NCBI GenBank assembly: GCA_902531515.1
Contig: CACAEJ010000011.1
Coordinates: 1-55,532, forward strand
Direction of reading: 5' to 3'
From: an uncultured Pseudohongiella sp.
GTDB taxonomy: Bacteria > Pseudomonadota > Gammaproteobacteria > Pseudomonadales > Pseudohongiellaceae
Length of the DNA: 55,532 nucleotides
Shown here: positions 35,342 to 45,847 of the stretch, in pieces
Layout of the letters: every line of letters begins with the position of its first letter
Numbering within the stretch: position 1 is the first letter of the stretch
Program-made: the position numbers and the translations under genes
Notes under the pieces: model-generated
What the model saw: the letters and a program-made list of their open reading frames with translations, nothing else
The model's database searches: none
Told to the model about the DNA's origin: nothing

Positions 35342-36931
35342 TTAACGCTGGAAGTGAGCCCAACGCAAACCTAATAAATATAGTGTGGTAAAATAAACAC
35401 TCACTCCTCCAAACACCAGCATACCTAGTTCAAGTATCTGTGCCCGAGTTGACCAGCTTAGCCAAGTGGTTAACTCACTCGAAGAAATGAAAAGAAATAG
35501 AGATAGTATTAAATTTGCAATTAATATTCGAGCTAAATACAGGAGCCAGCCTCGCTGAAAGTAGAATACTTTCTCTTTACATAGGCCCAAAAACAATAGA
35601 CTGGCATTTAGAAATGCAGCGATACTGGTCGCTAATGCGAGACCAACATGAGCCATCCCGTTTAAATAAAACACTACATTCATTATCATATTACTAGCCA
35701 TTGCGACAATTCCAATTCTCACAGGCGTCTTTGTATCCTGTCTTGAAAAGTACCCAGGAGAGAATACTTTTATTGCCATAAAAGCTAACAATCCAAAGGC
35801 ATATGCACGCAATGATCCTGAAGCAGATACAACATCGCTCGCAGTGAAGTTTTCATTTTGAAAAAGAGTTACTAAAAGAGGCTCTGCCAATAAAACTAGT
35901 CCAAGAGTTGATGGCAGAGCTATCAAGCAGATTAACCGAAGGGCCCAATCCAATGTCTCAGAAAATTCTCGTCCAGACGACTCAGCATGTTTTCGTGACA
36001 AGGTCGGTAAAATGACAATAGCGATAGCAATGCCAAAAGTTCCTAAAGGTAGCTCCATTAGTCTATCTGAAAAATAAAGCCAAGAAACACTACCAGTCAC
36101 AAGCAGGGAAGCAATAAAGGTATCGAGAAGTAGGTTAATTTGCGTTACCGATACACCAAAAAGAGCTGGAATCATTAATTTTTTTATACGAATCAATCCT
36201 TCATGCGATCTACTTATTTTTGGATTGGGGAGCAGATTAATTTGATGCAGAAATGGCAATTGAAAGAACAACTGCGCAAAGCCAGCAATTAAAACCCCCC
36301 AAGCCAAAGCTAGCTCGGGGGTCTTAAGGTGCGGAGCTAGAAGGAAAGAACTCCCGATCAGTGTCATATTCAAAAGGGCTGGCGTGAATGCCGGTACCGC
36401 AAATTTTCCATAAGCATTAAGAACTGAACTACAAAGTGCCGCGAGAGAAATCAACAGTAGATAAGGAAATGTAATCCGAAACATTTCCACAAATAGAGCA
36501 AATTTTTGTGGTTCATCAGTAAACCCATAAGCGATTGGAAACCCTATCCAAGGAGCTGCCAAAACGACCAAAGTTACAAAGAGAAACAAAAACCCACCGA
36601 GGCTAGATGCAACGGAATTCACTAAGGTTAAAACTTCTTTATGAGACTTTTGCGAACGATACTCGGAGAGCACTGGAACAAACGCCTGATTAAAAGCTCC
36701 TTCCGCAAACAAGCGGCGTAGAAAATTGGGTATCTTATTAGCCAGGAAAAATACATCTGCCGCATCCGTAACACCAAAGACACGCGCAATAACTATATCC
36801 CTTGCAAGCCCTAAAACTCGAGAGAACATCGTCATGGAACCAGTGACGCCGCTCGCTTTTAGCAAGCCTGCTTCTGGAGAATCGGCACTCATATCTTCAG
36901 GGGCACCGTTCTCAATTCTTCTTTCGGCCAT
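35342..36931 (-). CDS. murJ: Lipid II flippase MurJ
   Basis: An essential inner-membrane flippase that moves lipid II for peptidoglycan synthesis. It is 529 aa with about 14 membrane segments. The MOP-family N-terminus SGVTGSMTMFSRVLGLARDIVIARVFG and FAEGAFNQAFVPVLSEYR are diagnostic. About 25 extra polar residues precede the first motif. It is divergent from rpsT, the standard gammaproteobacterial order. ribF, often nearby, is absent. Confidence 0.96.
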   Translation of the reverse strand: MAERRIENGAPEDMSADSPEAGLLKASGVTGSMTMFSRVLGLARDIVIARVFGVTDAADVFFLANKIPNFLRRLFAEGAFNQAFVPVLSEYRSQKSHKEVLTLVNSVASSLGGFLFLFVTLVVLAAPWIGFPIAYGFTDEPQKFALFVEMFRITFPYLLLISLAALCSSVLNAYGKFAVPAFTPALLNMTLIGSSFLLAPHLKTPELALAWGVLIAGFAQLFFQLPFLHQINLLPNPKISRSHEGLIRIKKLMIPALFGVSVTQINLLLDTFIASLLVTGSVSWLYFSDRLMELPLGTFGIAIAIVILPTLSRKHAESSGREFSETLDWALRLICLIALPSTLGLVLLAEPLLVTLFQNENFTASDVVSASGSLRAYAFGLLAFMAIKVFSPGYFSRQDTKTPVRIGIVAMASNMIMNVVFYLNGMAHVGLALATSIAAFLNASLLFLGLCKEKVFYFQRGWLLYLARILIANLILSLFLFISSSELTTWLSWSTRAQILELGMLVFGGVSVYFTTLYLLGLRWAHFQR

Positions 36932-37092
36932 TACAGATCCACTTTTTATCTGCCATATTTTTTTAAAGATTCCGCCATAGATTCTATTATCATTCTAGAA
37001 TACCTTGATTGTACTATAAGGCACAAAATTAGATTACCTGCATCAACTAAGCTTTTCTTAATTTAAATCAACAAACGTAAAGGACCAAACTA

Positions 37093-37121
37093 TTGACATC
37101 AACTATCTAAAACGGCATAGT
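37093..37121 (+). promoter_or_regulatory. Sigma-70 promoter of rpsT
   Basis: TTGACA (37093-37098), a 17-base spacer and CATAGT (37116-37121) form a good sigma-70 promoter about 85 bases before the rpsT start. The -35 hexamer is perfect and the -10 matches 4/6. Confidence 0.6.
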
Positions 37122-37205
37122 GGCGGCCCTTTTGATCAGTCCATAAACGAAATAACTGATTTTCTAAGGCATAGACAGAAACCGAACAACTAGAAGGAGG
37201 TTATC

Positions 37206-37472
37206 TTGGCAAATTCTCCACAGGCAAAAAAGAGAGCTAGACAGGGCGAATCGAGACGTCGTCACAATGCCTCTTTCCGATCGATGGTTCGAACAACAAT
37301 TAAGAAAGTAGACTCAGCCATCGAAAATGGAGATCATTCGAAAGCGTCTGAAGCGTACAAAAATGCTGTGCCAATTATTGACCGAATGGCAGACAAGGGT
37401 ATCATTCACAAAAATAAAGCTTCTCGTCACAAGAGTCGGTTAAATTCCTGCATAAAAGCTCTACAATCATAG
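37206..37472 (+). CDS. rpsT: 30S ribosomal protein S20
   Basis: An early-assembling 30S protein of 88 aa. The sequence ANSPQAKKRARQGESRRRHN and the C-terminal HKNKASRHKSRLN are typical. The start is TTG, preceded by a very strong AGAAGGAGG site. E. coli rpsT also uses UUG, so the combination of strong Shine-Dalgarno and weak start appears conserved and may serve translational control. It is convergent with proB. Confidence 0.97.
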   Translation: MANSPQAKKRARQGESRRRHNASFRSMVRTTIKKVDSAIENGDHSKASEAYKNAVPIIDRMADKGIIHKNKASRHKSRLNSCIKALQS

Positions 37473-37525
37473 AAATTTAAAAAAGCACCAAGAACCTGCA
37501 AAACGGTGGAGCGGGATAAGTTTTT

Positions 37526-38644
37526 TTAAACTAGCACCAAATTATCCCGGTGAATAATCTCTTCATCCCCAGAGTAACCTAAAAGACCTACGATTTTTTC
37601 GCTAGCTTTACCGCGTATGGTGTCCACCTCTTTACTATCATAGTTTACTAAACCTCTAGCTATTTCATTACCTTCTGAATCAACACATGACACAACGTCA
37701 CCGCGAGAGAATTGCCCCTCAACAATTTCAACGCCTACTGCCAAAAGGCTTGTGCCTGAGTTTTTTAATACTTTAATCGCGCCCGGATCAAGTTGAAGGG
37801 TGCCTTTTACCAGCAGCTGACCAGCAAGCCATTGTTTCCGAGCAGCCATAGGCTCACTATCCGCATACAATAGACTACCAATTAATTCGCCCGCTGAGAA
37901 TTTAAGCAGCACATCTGAAATTTCACCATTCGCAATAACTGTATCTGTGCCAGAACGAGCTGCCAGCTTTGCAGCAGAGATTTTAGTTAGCATCCCTCCT
38001 CGACCTAAGCGAGTACCCTCTCCAGCAACTTGAAGCAACAAGTCATCATTTGCAGAAGCCTCTGGAATTAAATTACTGGAGGTATTTAAGCGAGGATCTT
38101 CTTCATAAATACCATCTTGGTCCGTGAGAACGACCATTGCTTCGGCGCTAATTAGATTCGCAACAAGCGCAGCTAACGTATCGTTGTCACCAAAGCATAA
38201 CTCTGCTGTCGCGACAGTATCATTCTCGTTTACAACCGGGATAACACCCATATCAAGAAGGGTGGTCAAAGTAGTGCGAGCATTAAGATAACGTGTTCTA
38301 TCGCTTAAATCCTCGTGACTTAATAAAATTTGAGCAGTTTGCACATCATGATTCTTAAAGAAACTCTCATAAATTTGTACCAAGCCCATCTGCCCAACAG
38401 CTGCTGCCGCTTGCTGTAAATGCATTTCTTCTGGTCTTTTTTTTAAGCCTAGCCGAGAGACTCCCTCTGCCACTGCACCTGAAGACACGAGCACCACTTG
38501 CTTACCTTCGTCATGCAAACAGACAATCTGTTCCACCCAATGCAAAATTCTTTGATGATGCAAGCCTAAACCATTGTTAGTAACCAACGAGCTACCCACT
38601 TTAATGACAATTCGCTTGGCGTTCTTTATTTTTCCCCTGATCAT
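37526..38644 (-). CDS. proB: Glutamate 5-kinase
   Basis: The first step of proline synthesis: glutamate + ATP to glutamyl-5-phosphate. It is 372 aa. The kinase domain has RIVIKVGSSLVTN, VLVSSGAVAEG, VNENDTVAT and the GTRLGRGGMLTKISAA block. A C-terminal PUA domain (about 280-360) is present, as in E. coli. It follows obgE by 23 bases in the same direction. proA is not in the window. Confidence 0.96.
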   Translation of the reverse strand: MIRGKIKNAKRIVIKVGSSLVTNNGLGLHHQRILHWVEQIVCLHDEGKQVVLVSSGAVAEGVSRLGLKKRPEEMHLQQAAAAVGQMGLVQIYESFFKNHDVQTAQILLSHEDLSDRTRYLNARTTLTTLLDMGVIPVVNENDTVATAELCFGDNDTLAALVANLISAEAMVVLTDQDGIYEEDPRLNTSSNLIPEASANDDLLLQVAGEGTRLGRGGMLTKISAAKLAARSGTDTVIANGEISDVLLKFSAGELIGSLLYADSEPMAARKQWLAGQLLVKGTLQLDPGAIKVLKNSGTSLLAVGVEIVEGQFSRGDVVSCVDSEGNEIARGLVNYDSKEVDTIRGKASEKIVGLLGYSGDEEIIHRDNLVLV

Positions 38645-38667
38645 ACGATTCTCAAAACTTTGTGCCT

Positions 38668-39831
<1,164 letters not shown>

Positions 39832-39841
39832 CTAAAACGAA

Positions 39842-39869
39842 AAAAGCCTCGTCGAATGACGAGGCTTTT
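39842..39869. terminator. Strong intrinsic terminator after rpmA
   Basis: AAAAGCCTCGTC (39842-39853) and GACGAGGCTTTT (39858-39869) pair perfectly around a 4-base loop, flanked by A/T runs on both sides. For minus-strand transcription this ends rplU-rpmA before obgE. The symmetric A/T tracts would allow it to work in both directions. Confidence 0.9.
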
Positions 39870-39896
39870 AGAGAATTCGATCCAAAAAACAATAGC

Positions 39897-40148
39897 CTAT
39901 TCGACACTAACAAATTTTCTGTTATGAGGTCCCTTGACTGCAAATTTTACAACACCAGCAGATTTCGCGAAAAGTGTATGGTCTTTACCACATCCAACGT
40001 TTTCACCAGGATGAAATTTAGTCCCGCGTTGTCTAACTATAATATTTCCGGCGTTAACTTGTTGGCCACCAAACAATTTGATCCCCAAACGTTTAGATAT
40101 CGAATCTCTTCCATTATTCGTGCTACCACCAGCTTTTTTGTGTGCCAT
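39897..40148 (-). CDS. rpmA: 50S ribosomal protein L27
   Basis: A 50S protein near the peptidyl-transferase centre. It is 83 aa, starting [16 protein letters not shown], with [29 protein letters not shown]. The N-terminus reaches the A and P sites in known ribosomes and here lacks the processed extension seen in Firmicutes. It comes two bases after rplU and is followed by an intrinsic terminator. Confidence 0.98.
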   Translation of the reverse strand: MAHKKAGGSTNNGRDSISKRLGIKLFGGQQVNAGNIIVRQRGTKFHPGENVGCGKDHTLFAKSAGVVKFAVKGPHNRKFVSVE

Positions 40149-40150
40149 GA

Positions 40151-40525
40151 CTACTCCTTAGCCTCCGCCTCAGAGTCATCAACCTTAGCTTTGGCTTTGG
40201 CTTTGGCTTTGGCTTTGACCTTGATACCGGTAATTTTAACCTCAGTAAAAAACTGTCTATGGCCCTGTTTTTTTTGAGAGTGTTTACGACGTCTGAACTT
40301 TATTATCTTTACCTTATCCGTACGCCCCTGCCTTGTGACTTCCGCTTCGACTTGAGAGCCGTTAACGTAAGGCGTACCAATCTTTACTGACTCCCCCTCA
40401 CCAACAAGCAGGATCTTGTCAAATTTTACTTTATCGCCGGTTGCGGCATCCAGTTTCTCGAGCTGCAGAATTTCTCCTTCTACAACTCTATGTTGTTTGC
40501 CACCACTCTCAATTACAGCATACAT
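40151..40525 (-). CDS. rplU: 50S ribosomal protein L21 with repetitive C-terminal tail
   Basis: A 50S protein of 124 aa, about 20 longer than the usual 103. The L21 body is normal ([42 protein letters not shown]). The extra C-terminus is a run of Lys-Ala repeats followed by an acidic [10 protein letters not shown] end, encoded by a hexanucleotide repeat. It heads rplU-rpmA and is divergent from ispB. Confidence 0.96.
   Translation of the reverse strand: MYAVIESGGKQHRVVEGEILQLEKLDAATGDKVKFDKILLVGEGESVKIGTPYVNGSQVEAEVTRQGRTDKVKIIKFRRRKHSQKKQGHRQFFTEVKITGIKVKAKAKAKAKAKVDDSEAEAKE
40185..40220. repeat. Hexanucleotide repeat in the rplU 3' end
   Basis: Four perfect tandem copies of TTGGCT (40191-40214) with degenerate copies at both ends encode the Lys-Ala repeats of the L21 tail on the minus strand. 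Copy-number changes would lengthen or shorten the tail by two residues without frameshift. Confidence 0.85.
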
Positions 40526-40692
40526 TATTTGTCATCTCCGACACTGATGTGACAACTCAGGATCACATCCAGTTCAAGACGGCGGATTTTACGGTAACGC
40601 ATTGATCGAAGCAAGCAAATTTAGGGATTTGATGGATGATTACATACCGCGTCCCGGACTAAAACTCGAGTGATTTGACTAAACCCTCCGAC

Positions 40693-40721
40693 TTGACAGC
40701 CTAAACGGTGGTCCATAGCAT
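40693..40721 (+). promoter_or_regulatory. Sigma-70-like promoter of ispB
   Basis: TTGACA (40693-40698), 17 bases, then TAGCAT (40716-40721). It lies 62 bases upstream of the ATG at 40783. A GTG at 40708 and an ATG at 40720 fall inside the promoter, which supports the downstream ATG. Confidence 0.5.
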
Positions 40722-40782
40722 GCACTCAACTCTATCTAATTGCTTAAGTCTTTATTTTTATGAATTTCAACACGGTATTGAA

Positions 40783-41754
40783 ATGTACCAGAAAATCCGA
40801 GAACCAGTAGAAAACGATTTCCAGAAGGTCAATAAATTCATAGTGGAACAACTCCACTCAGAAGTTAGCCTTGTGGAAAGTATCGGTCATTATATCGTTG
40901 AGGCTGGTGGCAAACGTATGAGGCCGATTTTGGTTCTGCTTGCAGCCAAAGGATCTGGTATCGAAAGTGAACTACACATTCCGATGGCAGCCGTCATCGA
41001 ATTTATTCATACCGCGACACTGTTGCACGATGACGTAGTCGATATGTCCCTGTTAAGACGTGGCAGACCAACAGTCAATTCTGAATGGAACAACCCATCA
41101 AGTGTCTTGGTAGGTGACTTCATTTACTCCCGCGCCTTCCAAATTCTTGTCAAAATCTCCGACATGAGAATTATGGAGATCATAGCCAACACCACAAATA
41201 AAATAGCTGAAGGCGAAGTCCTTCAATTAATCGAAAAAAGTAATCCTGAATCCTCAGAAGAAAGCTATATGAGAGTGATTACAAATAAGACAGCAATTTT
41301 GTTTCAAGCGGCTGCTCAATGTGGAGCAATTCTCGCAAAATCCGAGTCAAACACAGAAAAAGCACTACAATCTTTTGGGATGCAATTAGGTATCGCCTTT
41401 CAATTAATAGACGATGTGCTCGATTATTCCGGAAATGCTGACGAACTTGGAAAAAATATAGGCGACGATTTAGCTGAGGGTAAATCTACCTTACCGCTGA
41501 TCTATGCGCTGAGAAACGGATCGGATTCTCAGCGTGATGCTATTTCAAAAAGTCTAAATGCTGAAAAGCTGTCAAGAAATATGCTGGAAAATGTTATCGA
41601 AATAGTACAAAACAGTGGAGGAATAGATTATACAAAAACCTTGGCAGAAACTAGAGCGGAGTCAGCAGCCAAACATCTTAACAGCCTGCCTGCATCAAAA
41701 TACAGAGACTCTTTGAAGAACATGGTTGAGTTTTCCATAACCCGAAAAAGTTAA
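40783..41754 (+). CDS. ispB: All-trans-polyprenyl (octaprenyl-type) diphosphate synthase
   Basis: It makes the isoprenoid side chain of ubiquinone. From the ATG at 40783 it is 323 aa, the E. coli IspB length; upstream in-frame starts at 40708 and 40720 fall in the promoter. First Asp-rich motif: LLHDDVVDMSLLRRG. Second: LIDDVLDYSGN. The N-terminal EAGGKRMRPIL is typical. The chain length cannot be set by eye. It is divergent from rplU, as in many gammaproteobacteria. Confidence 0.94.
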   Translation: MYQKIREPVENDFQKVNKFIVEQLHSEVSLVESIGHYIVEAGGKRMRPILVLLAAKGSGIESELHIPMAAVIEFIHTATLLHDDVVDMSLLRRGRPTVNSEWNNPSSVLVGDFIYSRAFQILVKISDMRIMEIIANTTNKIAEGEVLQLIEKSNPESSEESYMRVITNKTAILFQAAAQCGAILAKSESNTEKALQSFGMQLGIAFQLIDDVLDYSGNADELGKNIGDDLAEGKSTLPLIYALRNGSDSQRDAISKSLNAEKLSRNMLENVIEIVQNSGGIDYTKTLAETRAESAAKHLNSLPASKYRDSLKNMVEFSITRKS

Positions 41755-41766
41755 ATGGTAGATACC

Positions 41767-43425
41767 TCACATTGCAGAATAATTTGGACCTCCTCCCCCC
41801 TCCGGAACTACCCACTGAATATTTTGTGACGGGTCCTTAATATCACAAGTTTTGCAATGTACACAATTTTGTGAATTTATGACAAATTTCTTTTCACCTG
41901 ATTCTCCGTCTACCACCTCGTATACCCCTGCTGGACAATAACGCTGGGCAGGCTCCTCATAAATAGGCAAATTAACCTCAACTGGCAACAAATCATCCCC
42001 AAGTTTTAGATGGCAAGGTTGGTCTTCAGCATGATTAGTATTTGACAAAAAGACGGATGACAGTTTGTCAAAACTTATTTCTCCGTCAGGTTTAGGGTAC
42101 TCTATGCGGGAGCACTCCGAAGCTGGTTTCAGCTGGCGATGATCCTCACTTTTGTCGTGAAAGGTAATCGGAAATCGTCCAAAAAACATGTTTTGCTCTA
42201 TGAAACCTAAAGCACTACCCAACCAGAAGCCAAACTTATGAAAACCAGCTGTAAAATTTCTGGAAGCATGAAGCTCTTTATAAAGTGACGATTTTTTAAA
42301 TCTACTAGTAAACTCTGCCAATTTGACAGGCAAGTGTTCGGAATATAAGACTTCTGAGATCGAGTCGGCCGCGAGAATTCCCGATCGCATCGCAGTATGA
42401 CTACCTTTAATTTTTGCAGCATTCAATGTTCCTGCGTCACAACCAATCAACAATCCGCCAGGAAAAGACATTTCGGGCAACGAGTTCAACCCCCCCTTAA
42501 CTAGTGCCCTTGCGCCATAGCTCACTCGCTTACCACCACTGATAATATTTCTTATTACAGGGTGGTGTTTGAACTTCTGAAATTCATCGAATGGACTTAT
42601 GTACGGATTGCTATAAGACAAATCAACTATTAAGCCCAGTGACACCTGATTATTTTCTGTGTGGTAAAGAAAACCTCCGCTCGAAGCTGCTTGACTGTCC
42701 CCAATCATGGGATAACCAGCAGTATGCAGAACTACTCCCTCCCTATGTTGACCAGCAGGAATTTCCCAAACCTCCTTGATGCCAATACCATAGTGCTGAG
42801 GATCACAATCTGCATCTAAGGAATATCTCTCAATGATTTCTTTTCCGAGGTGACCCCTGCAACCCTCCGCGAAAACCGTATACTTTGCGTGAAATTCAAA
42901 GCCAGGCTCGTAGGATGACTTCTCTTTACCATCCGCGTCCAGTCCCATATCTCCTGTAGAAACACCTTTTACGCTTCCATCTTCATTGTAGAGAATTTCA
43001 GCTGCAGCGAAACCTGGAAAAATTTCTGCACCTAGCTCAGTAGCTTTTTCCCCTAACCATCTGCATAAGTTACCAAGCGAGATAATAAAGTTACCGTGAT
43101 TTTGCATACTCTTAGGGACAATAAAATTGGGAAATTTAAGAGATAAATTTTCGTTAGGCAGAAAATAAACCTCATCACTTTCAACTCTTGTGTATAGAGG
43201 CGCCCCCTCTTCCTTCCAATCAGGAAATAATTCTTCGAGCGCTGACGGTTCGAAAACTGCCCCAGAAAGGATGTGTGCACCTACTTCAGAACCTTTCTCG
43301 AGCACACAAACGGATATTTCCTTTTCCTCGGCTTTAGCTTTTTGTAGCAACCGGCAGGCTGTTGCCAAGCCCGCCGGGCCCGCGCCAACAATAACCACAT
43401 CAACAGTCATGGACTCGCGTCCCAT
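41767..43425 (-). CDS. Electron transfer flavoprotein-ubiquinone oxidoreductase
   Basis: It passes electrons from acyl-CoA and other dehydrogenases, through ETF, to ubiquinone at the inner membrane. It is 552 aa from the ATG at 43425, chosen because GAGG lies six bases upstream; a TTG at 43437 is in frame. The FAD site VVIVGAGPAGLATACRL and the C-terminal [4Fe-4S] set (RYCPAGVYE, CVHCKTCDIKDP) are intact. The etfBA genes are not in the window. It converges on ispB. Confidence 0.96.
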   Translation of the reverse strand: MGRESMTVDVVIVGAGPAGLATACRLLQKAKAEEKEISVCVLEKGSEVGAHILSGAVFEPSALEELFPDWKEEGAPLYTRVESDEVYFLPNENLSLKFPNFIVPKSMQNHGNFIISLGNLCRWLGEKATELGAEIFPGFAAAEILYNEDGSVKGVSTGDMGLDADGKEKSSYEPGFEFHAKYTVFAEGCRGHLGKEIIERYSLDADCDPQHYGIGIKEVWEIPAGQHREGVVLHTAGYPMIGDSQAASSGGFLYHTENNQVSLGLIVDLSYSNPYISPFDEFQKFKHHPVIRNIISGGKRVSYGARALVKGGLNSLPEMSFPGGLLIGCDAGTLNAAKIKGSHTAMRSGILAADSISEVLYSEHLPVKLAEFTSRFKKSSLYKELHASRNFTAGFHKFGFWLGSALGFIEQNMFFGRFPITFHDKSEDHRQLKPASECSRIEYPKPDGEISFDKLSSVFLSNTNHAEDQPCHLKLGDDLLPVEVNLPIYEEPAQRYCPAGVYEVVDGESGEKKFVINSQNCVHCKTCDIKDPSQNIQWVVPEGGGGPNYSAM

Positions 43426-43687
43426 ATCATTCCTCAAAAAAGAAAATTTAGACTACCAAGTTAAACTCTTTTCCACCGGATCCTTAGCTCAAAAAGGACA
43501 CTTGGTACATCGGATATTATCCTAAATTCAGCGCGTCAGCGCAAAATTTACCACTCAAATCCATTACAAAAAATCACAATTCGACAAGAATCTGTCAATA
43601 CAAGAGCAAATATCAGGTCCATACTTATTCTAATTAAAAAGTTTGGCTTCGAAATCAAACTGTAACTGAACTGATGCACTAACCTAA

Positions 43688-45847
43688 ATGTCTCATTACA
43701 GTCAAAAAAACTCTTTAGTTTTAATCTTATCGAGCTGCTTGCTTGGCAGCTTCAATTTTGTTATTGCTCAAGAACCGAGCATATCCGAGGATGATGCTAC
43801 GGTTGTTTATCCAGCGTCATATTTCGCTCAGTATCAGCTTCTCTCGGTTAGCGACATGCTTGACCGTATTCCCGGCATTAACGTAGCTCGACAAGGTAGT
43901 GGAAACAGAGGAGGCCCTGGCAGCTCACAAGGATCTGGTAGGCGTGGTCTTGGTCTCGGTGGTGACCAAGTTTTGATAAACGGGCGACGGATTACAGGAA
44001 AGGAAAACGAGGGCAATAGCCAGTTATCAAGAATTCCGTACAACCAAGTAGAACGTATTGAAATTATTCGTGGCACCTCCGGAGAACTCGACGTTCGCGG
44101 CGCGACTCAACTTATAAATATTGTTCTCCTTGAAGCAGAAACTCGGTCATCGATCGCCTATGAGGTTAACGCGGATCATCTTCATGACGGGCAAATAAAG
44201 CCTGGAGCAAAACTTTCTCTAAGCGGACAAAACGGAAAACTCGACTATCTTGTGAGCGGAGAAACTGAACCACGTTGGGAGAATAGAAAGGGATTCGAAT
44301 CTAGCTTCTTGGCCAATGGACTACCAAACGACACTGTCTTCCGCCGAACTATCACCGATCAGCAACCTCTAACCTTCAGCTCAAATGTGGGATACCAATT
44401 TTCAAGCGCAGATGTCGCTCATCTAAACTTTCAATATAATCAAAACGACTCTCCGCAAGAACTCGATCGAACTATTACTGACTATTCAGGTTCTTCAGTC
44501 AGCTCAAGGTCTCAATTCGAGGATATCAGTAATGAGTCAGACTTTTGGGAATTCGGTGGAGACTATGAGCATATTTTCGGTAGCGGTAACCGCTGGAGGA
44601 ATCTATTCATAATTAATCGTAAGAAGGATGATCGAATAAGAGAGCGCTATGAGGTTAATGAAAGTAGAAGCAAGGATATTTTCCTAAAAACATTTAACCA
44701 GTACGAGGAAGAGATTTTTAGAACATCTTACTCTCTTAATCTATCACAAAATCAAGATCTCGAATTTGGCGTGGAAAGAGCACAAACGACTCTTGAATCA
44801 TCCCTCAAACTTGGGCTATTAACCGATAAGTCTGTGTCACCCGAATTTGGTGGTTTGACGCCGATTAATAGTTCAAATGCTGTTGTTCAAGAGATCCGCC
44901 ATGAGGGGTTTGCCGTACATAACTGGCGGATTACTGAACGAATGAGTCTCGAAAGCACCATAATCTATGAAGAATCGACTATTGAGCAGTCAGGTGACAC
45001 AAGCAAAAAAAGGGACTTTAGCTTTATTCGTCCAAAAGTTGATTATCGCTTTGACATTACTCCTTCTCTCCAGTTTCGAGCAACCATAGAAAAGGATGTG
45101 GCTCAATTAAGCTTCAATGACTTCACAGCAAATATTGCTCCTAATAATGATGAGGATAAAAACACCTTCGCCGGAAATCCCGAGATCAAACAGGAGCAAT
45201 CATGGCGCTATGATTTAAATCTTGAATATCGTTTCGACAACGATAATGGCGTCATAAATACAAACCTCTATTATCAGGATCTTGAAGACCTAATTGATCG
45301 TATTAACGTTTCGACCCCTACACTAATCCAATCTGCCAATGGAAATATCGGCAATGGCAGGCGGCATGGCGGCAGTGTTGACACTAGCTATCGGTTAGCA
45401 AACTTCGACCTACCTCAACTCTTGATAACGGCAAGAGTAGATCTTACTGACAGTCAGGCAACTGACCCGTTTTTAGATATTACGAGACCTATACAAAGGC
45501 AAGGGAAAGGAAGCTACCGTTATGGATTCCGATATGACATGGGTGGTCGTAATATTAGTTACGGAGTAAATTTTTCAGGTACATTCGATGGAGATCAAAT
45601 AGTGTATGATATCGATAAAACCGAAGATTACGTTAGAGACGACTTTATTATGGCTTTCCTGGAAATCCAAGGATGGGGTGGTTTGATTTATCGATTCGAA
45701 GCGACTAATCCTCACGAACAATACCGTTGTAGAATTCGAACCAGGTACTCGGGAGGAACCATCGCTACAGGGAGTTTGAGTGAAATCGAAGATTCCTGCA
45801 GTCATGCTGGCGAAAAGTACGCCATTAAAATTAGAGGGACATTTTAA
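43688..45847 (+). CDS. TonB-dependent outer-membrane receptor
   Basis: It is 719 aa. A signal peptide ends near residue 28. The plug domain has SVSDMLDRIPGINV, VLINGRRITGK and VERIEIIRGTSGELDVRG, with an unusual Gly/Ser/Arg-rich insertion (about residues 73-97) between two plug strands. The rest is alternating beta-strand sequence, and the protein ends IKIRGTF with a terminal Phe, as in outer-membrane barrels. Substrate is unknown. No FecI/FecR genes or Fur box are visible beside it. Its stop overlaps the convergent methyltransferase stop by four bases. Confidence 0.92.
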   Translation: MSHYSQKNSLVLILSSCLLGSFNFVIAQEPSISEDDATVVYPASYFAQYQLLSVSDMLDRIPGINVARQGSGNRGGPGSSQGSGRRGLGLGGDQVLINGRRITGKENEGNSQLSRIPYNQVERIEIIRGTSGELDVRGATQLINIVLLEAETRSSIAYEVNADHLHDGQIKPGAKLSLSGQNGKLDYLVSGETEPRWENRKGFESSFLANGLPNDTVFRRTITDQQPLTFSSNVGYQFSSADVAHLNFQYNQNDSPQELDRTITDYSGSSVSSRSQFEDISNESDFWEFGGDYEHIFGSGNRWRNLFIINRKKDDRIRERYEVNESRSKDIFLKTFNQYEEEIFRTSYSLNLSQNQDLEFGVERAQTTLESSLKLGLLTDKSVSPEFGGLTPINSSNAVVQEIRHEGFAVHNWRITERMSLESTIIYEESTIEQSGDTSKKRDFSFIRPKVDYRFDITPSLQFRATIEKDVAQLSFNDFTANIAPNNDEDKNTFAGNPEIKQEQSWRYDLNLEYRFDNDNGVINTNLYYQDLEDLIDRINVSTPTLIQSANGNIGNGRRHGGSVDTSYRLANFDLPQLLITARVDLTDSQATDPFLDITRPIQRQGKGSYRYGFRYDMGGRNISYGVNFSGTFDGDQIVYDIDKTEDYVRDDFIMAFLEIQGWGGLIYRFEATNPHEQYRCRIRTRYSGGTIATGSLSEIEDSCSHAGEKYAIKIRGTF

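Noticed and set aside
37476..37530. Possible bidirectional terminator between rpsT and proB (TTTAAAAAA ... TTTTTTAAA)
   Set aside because: The stem is A/T only apart from a 4-base GC-containing core and overlaps the proB stop; too weak to call.
40708..40782. Upstream GTG and ATG extension of ispB
   Set aside because: These starts fall in or at the sigma-70-like promoter, and the ATG at 40783 gives the normal 323-aa length.
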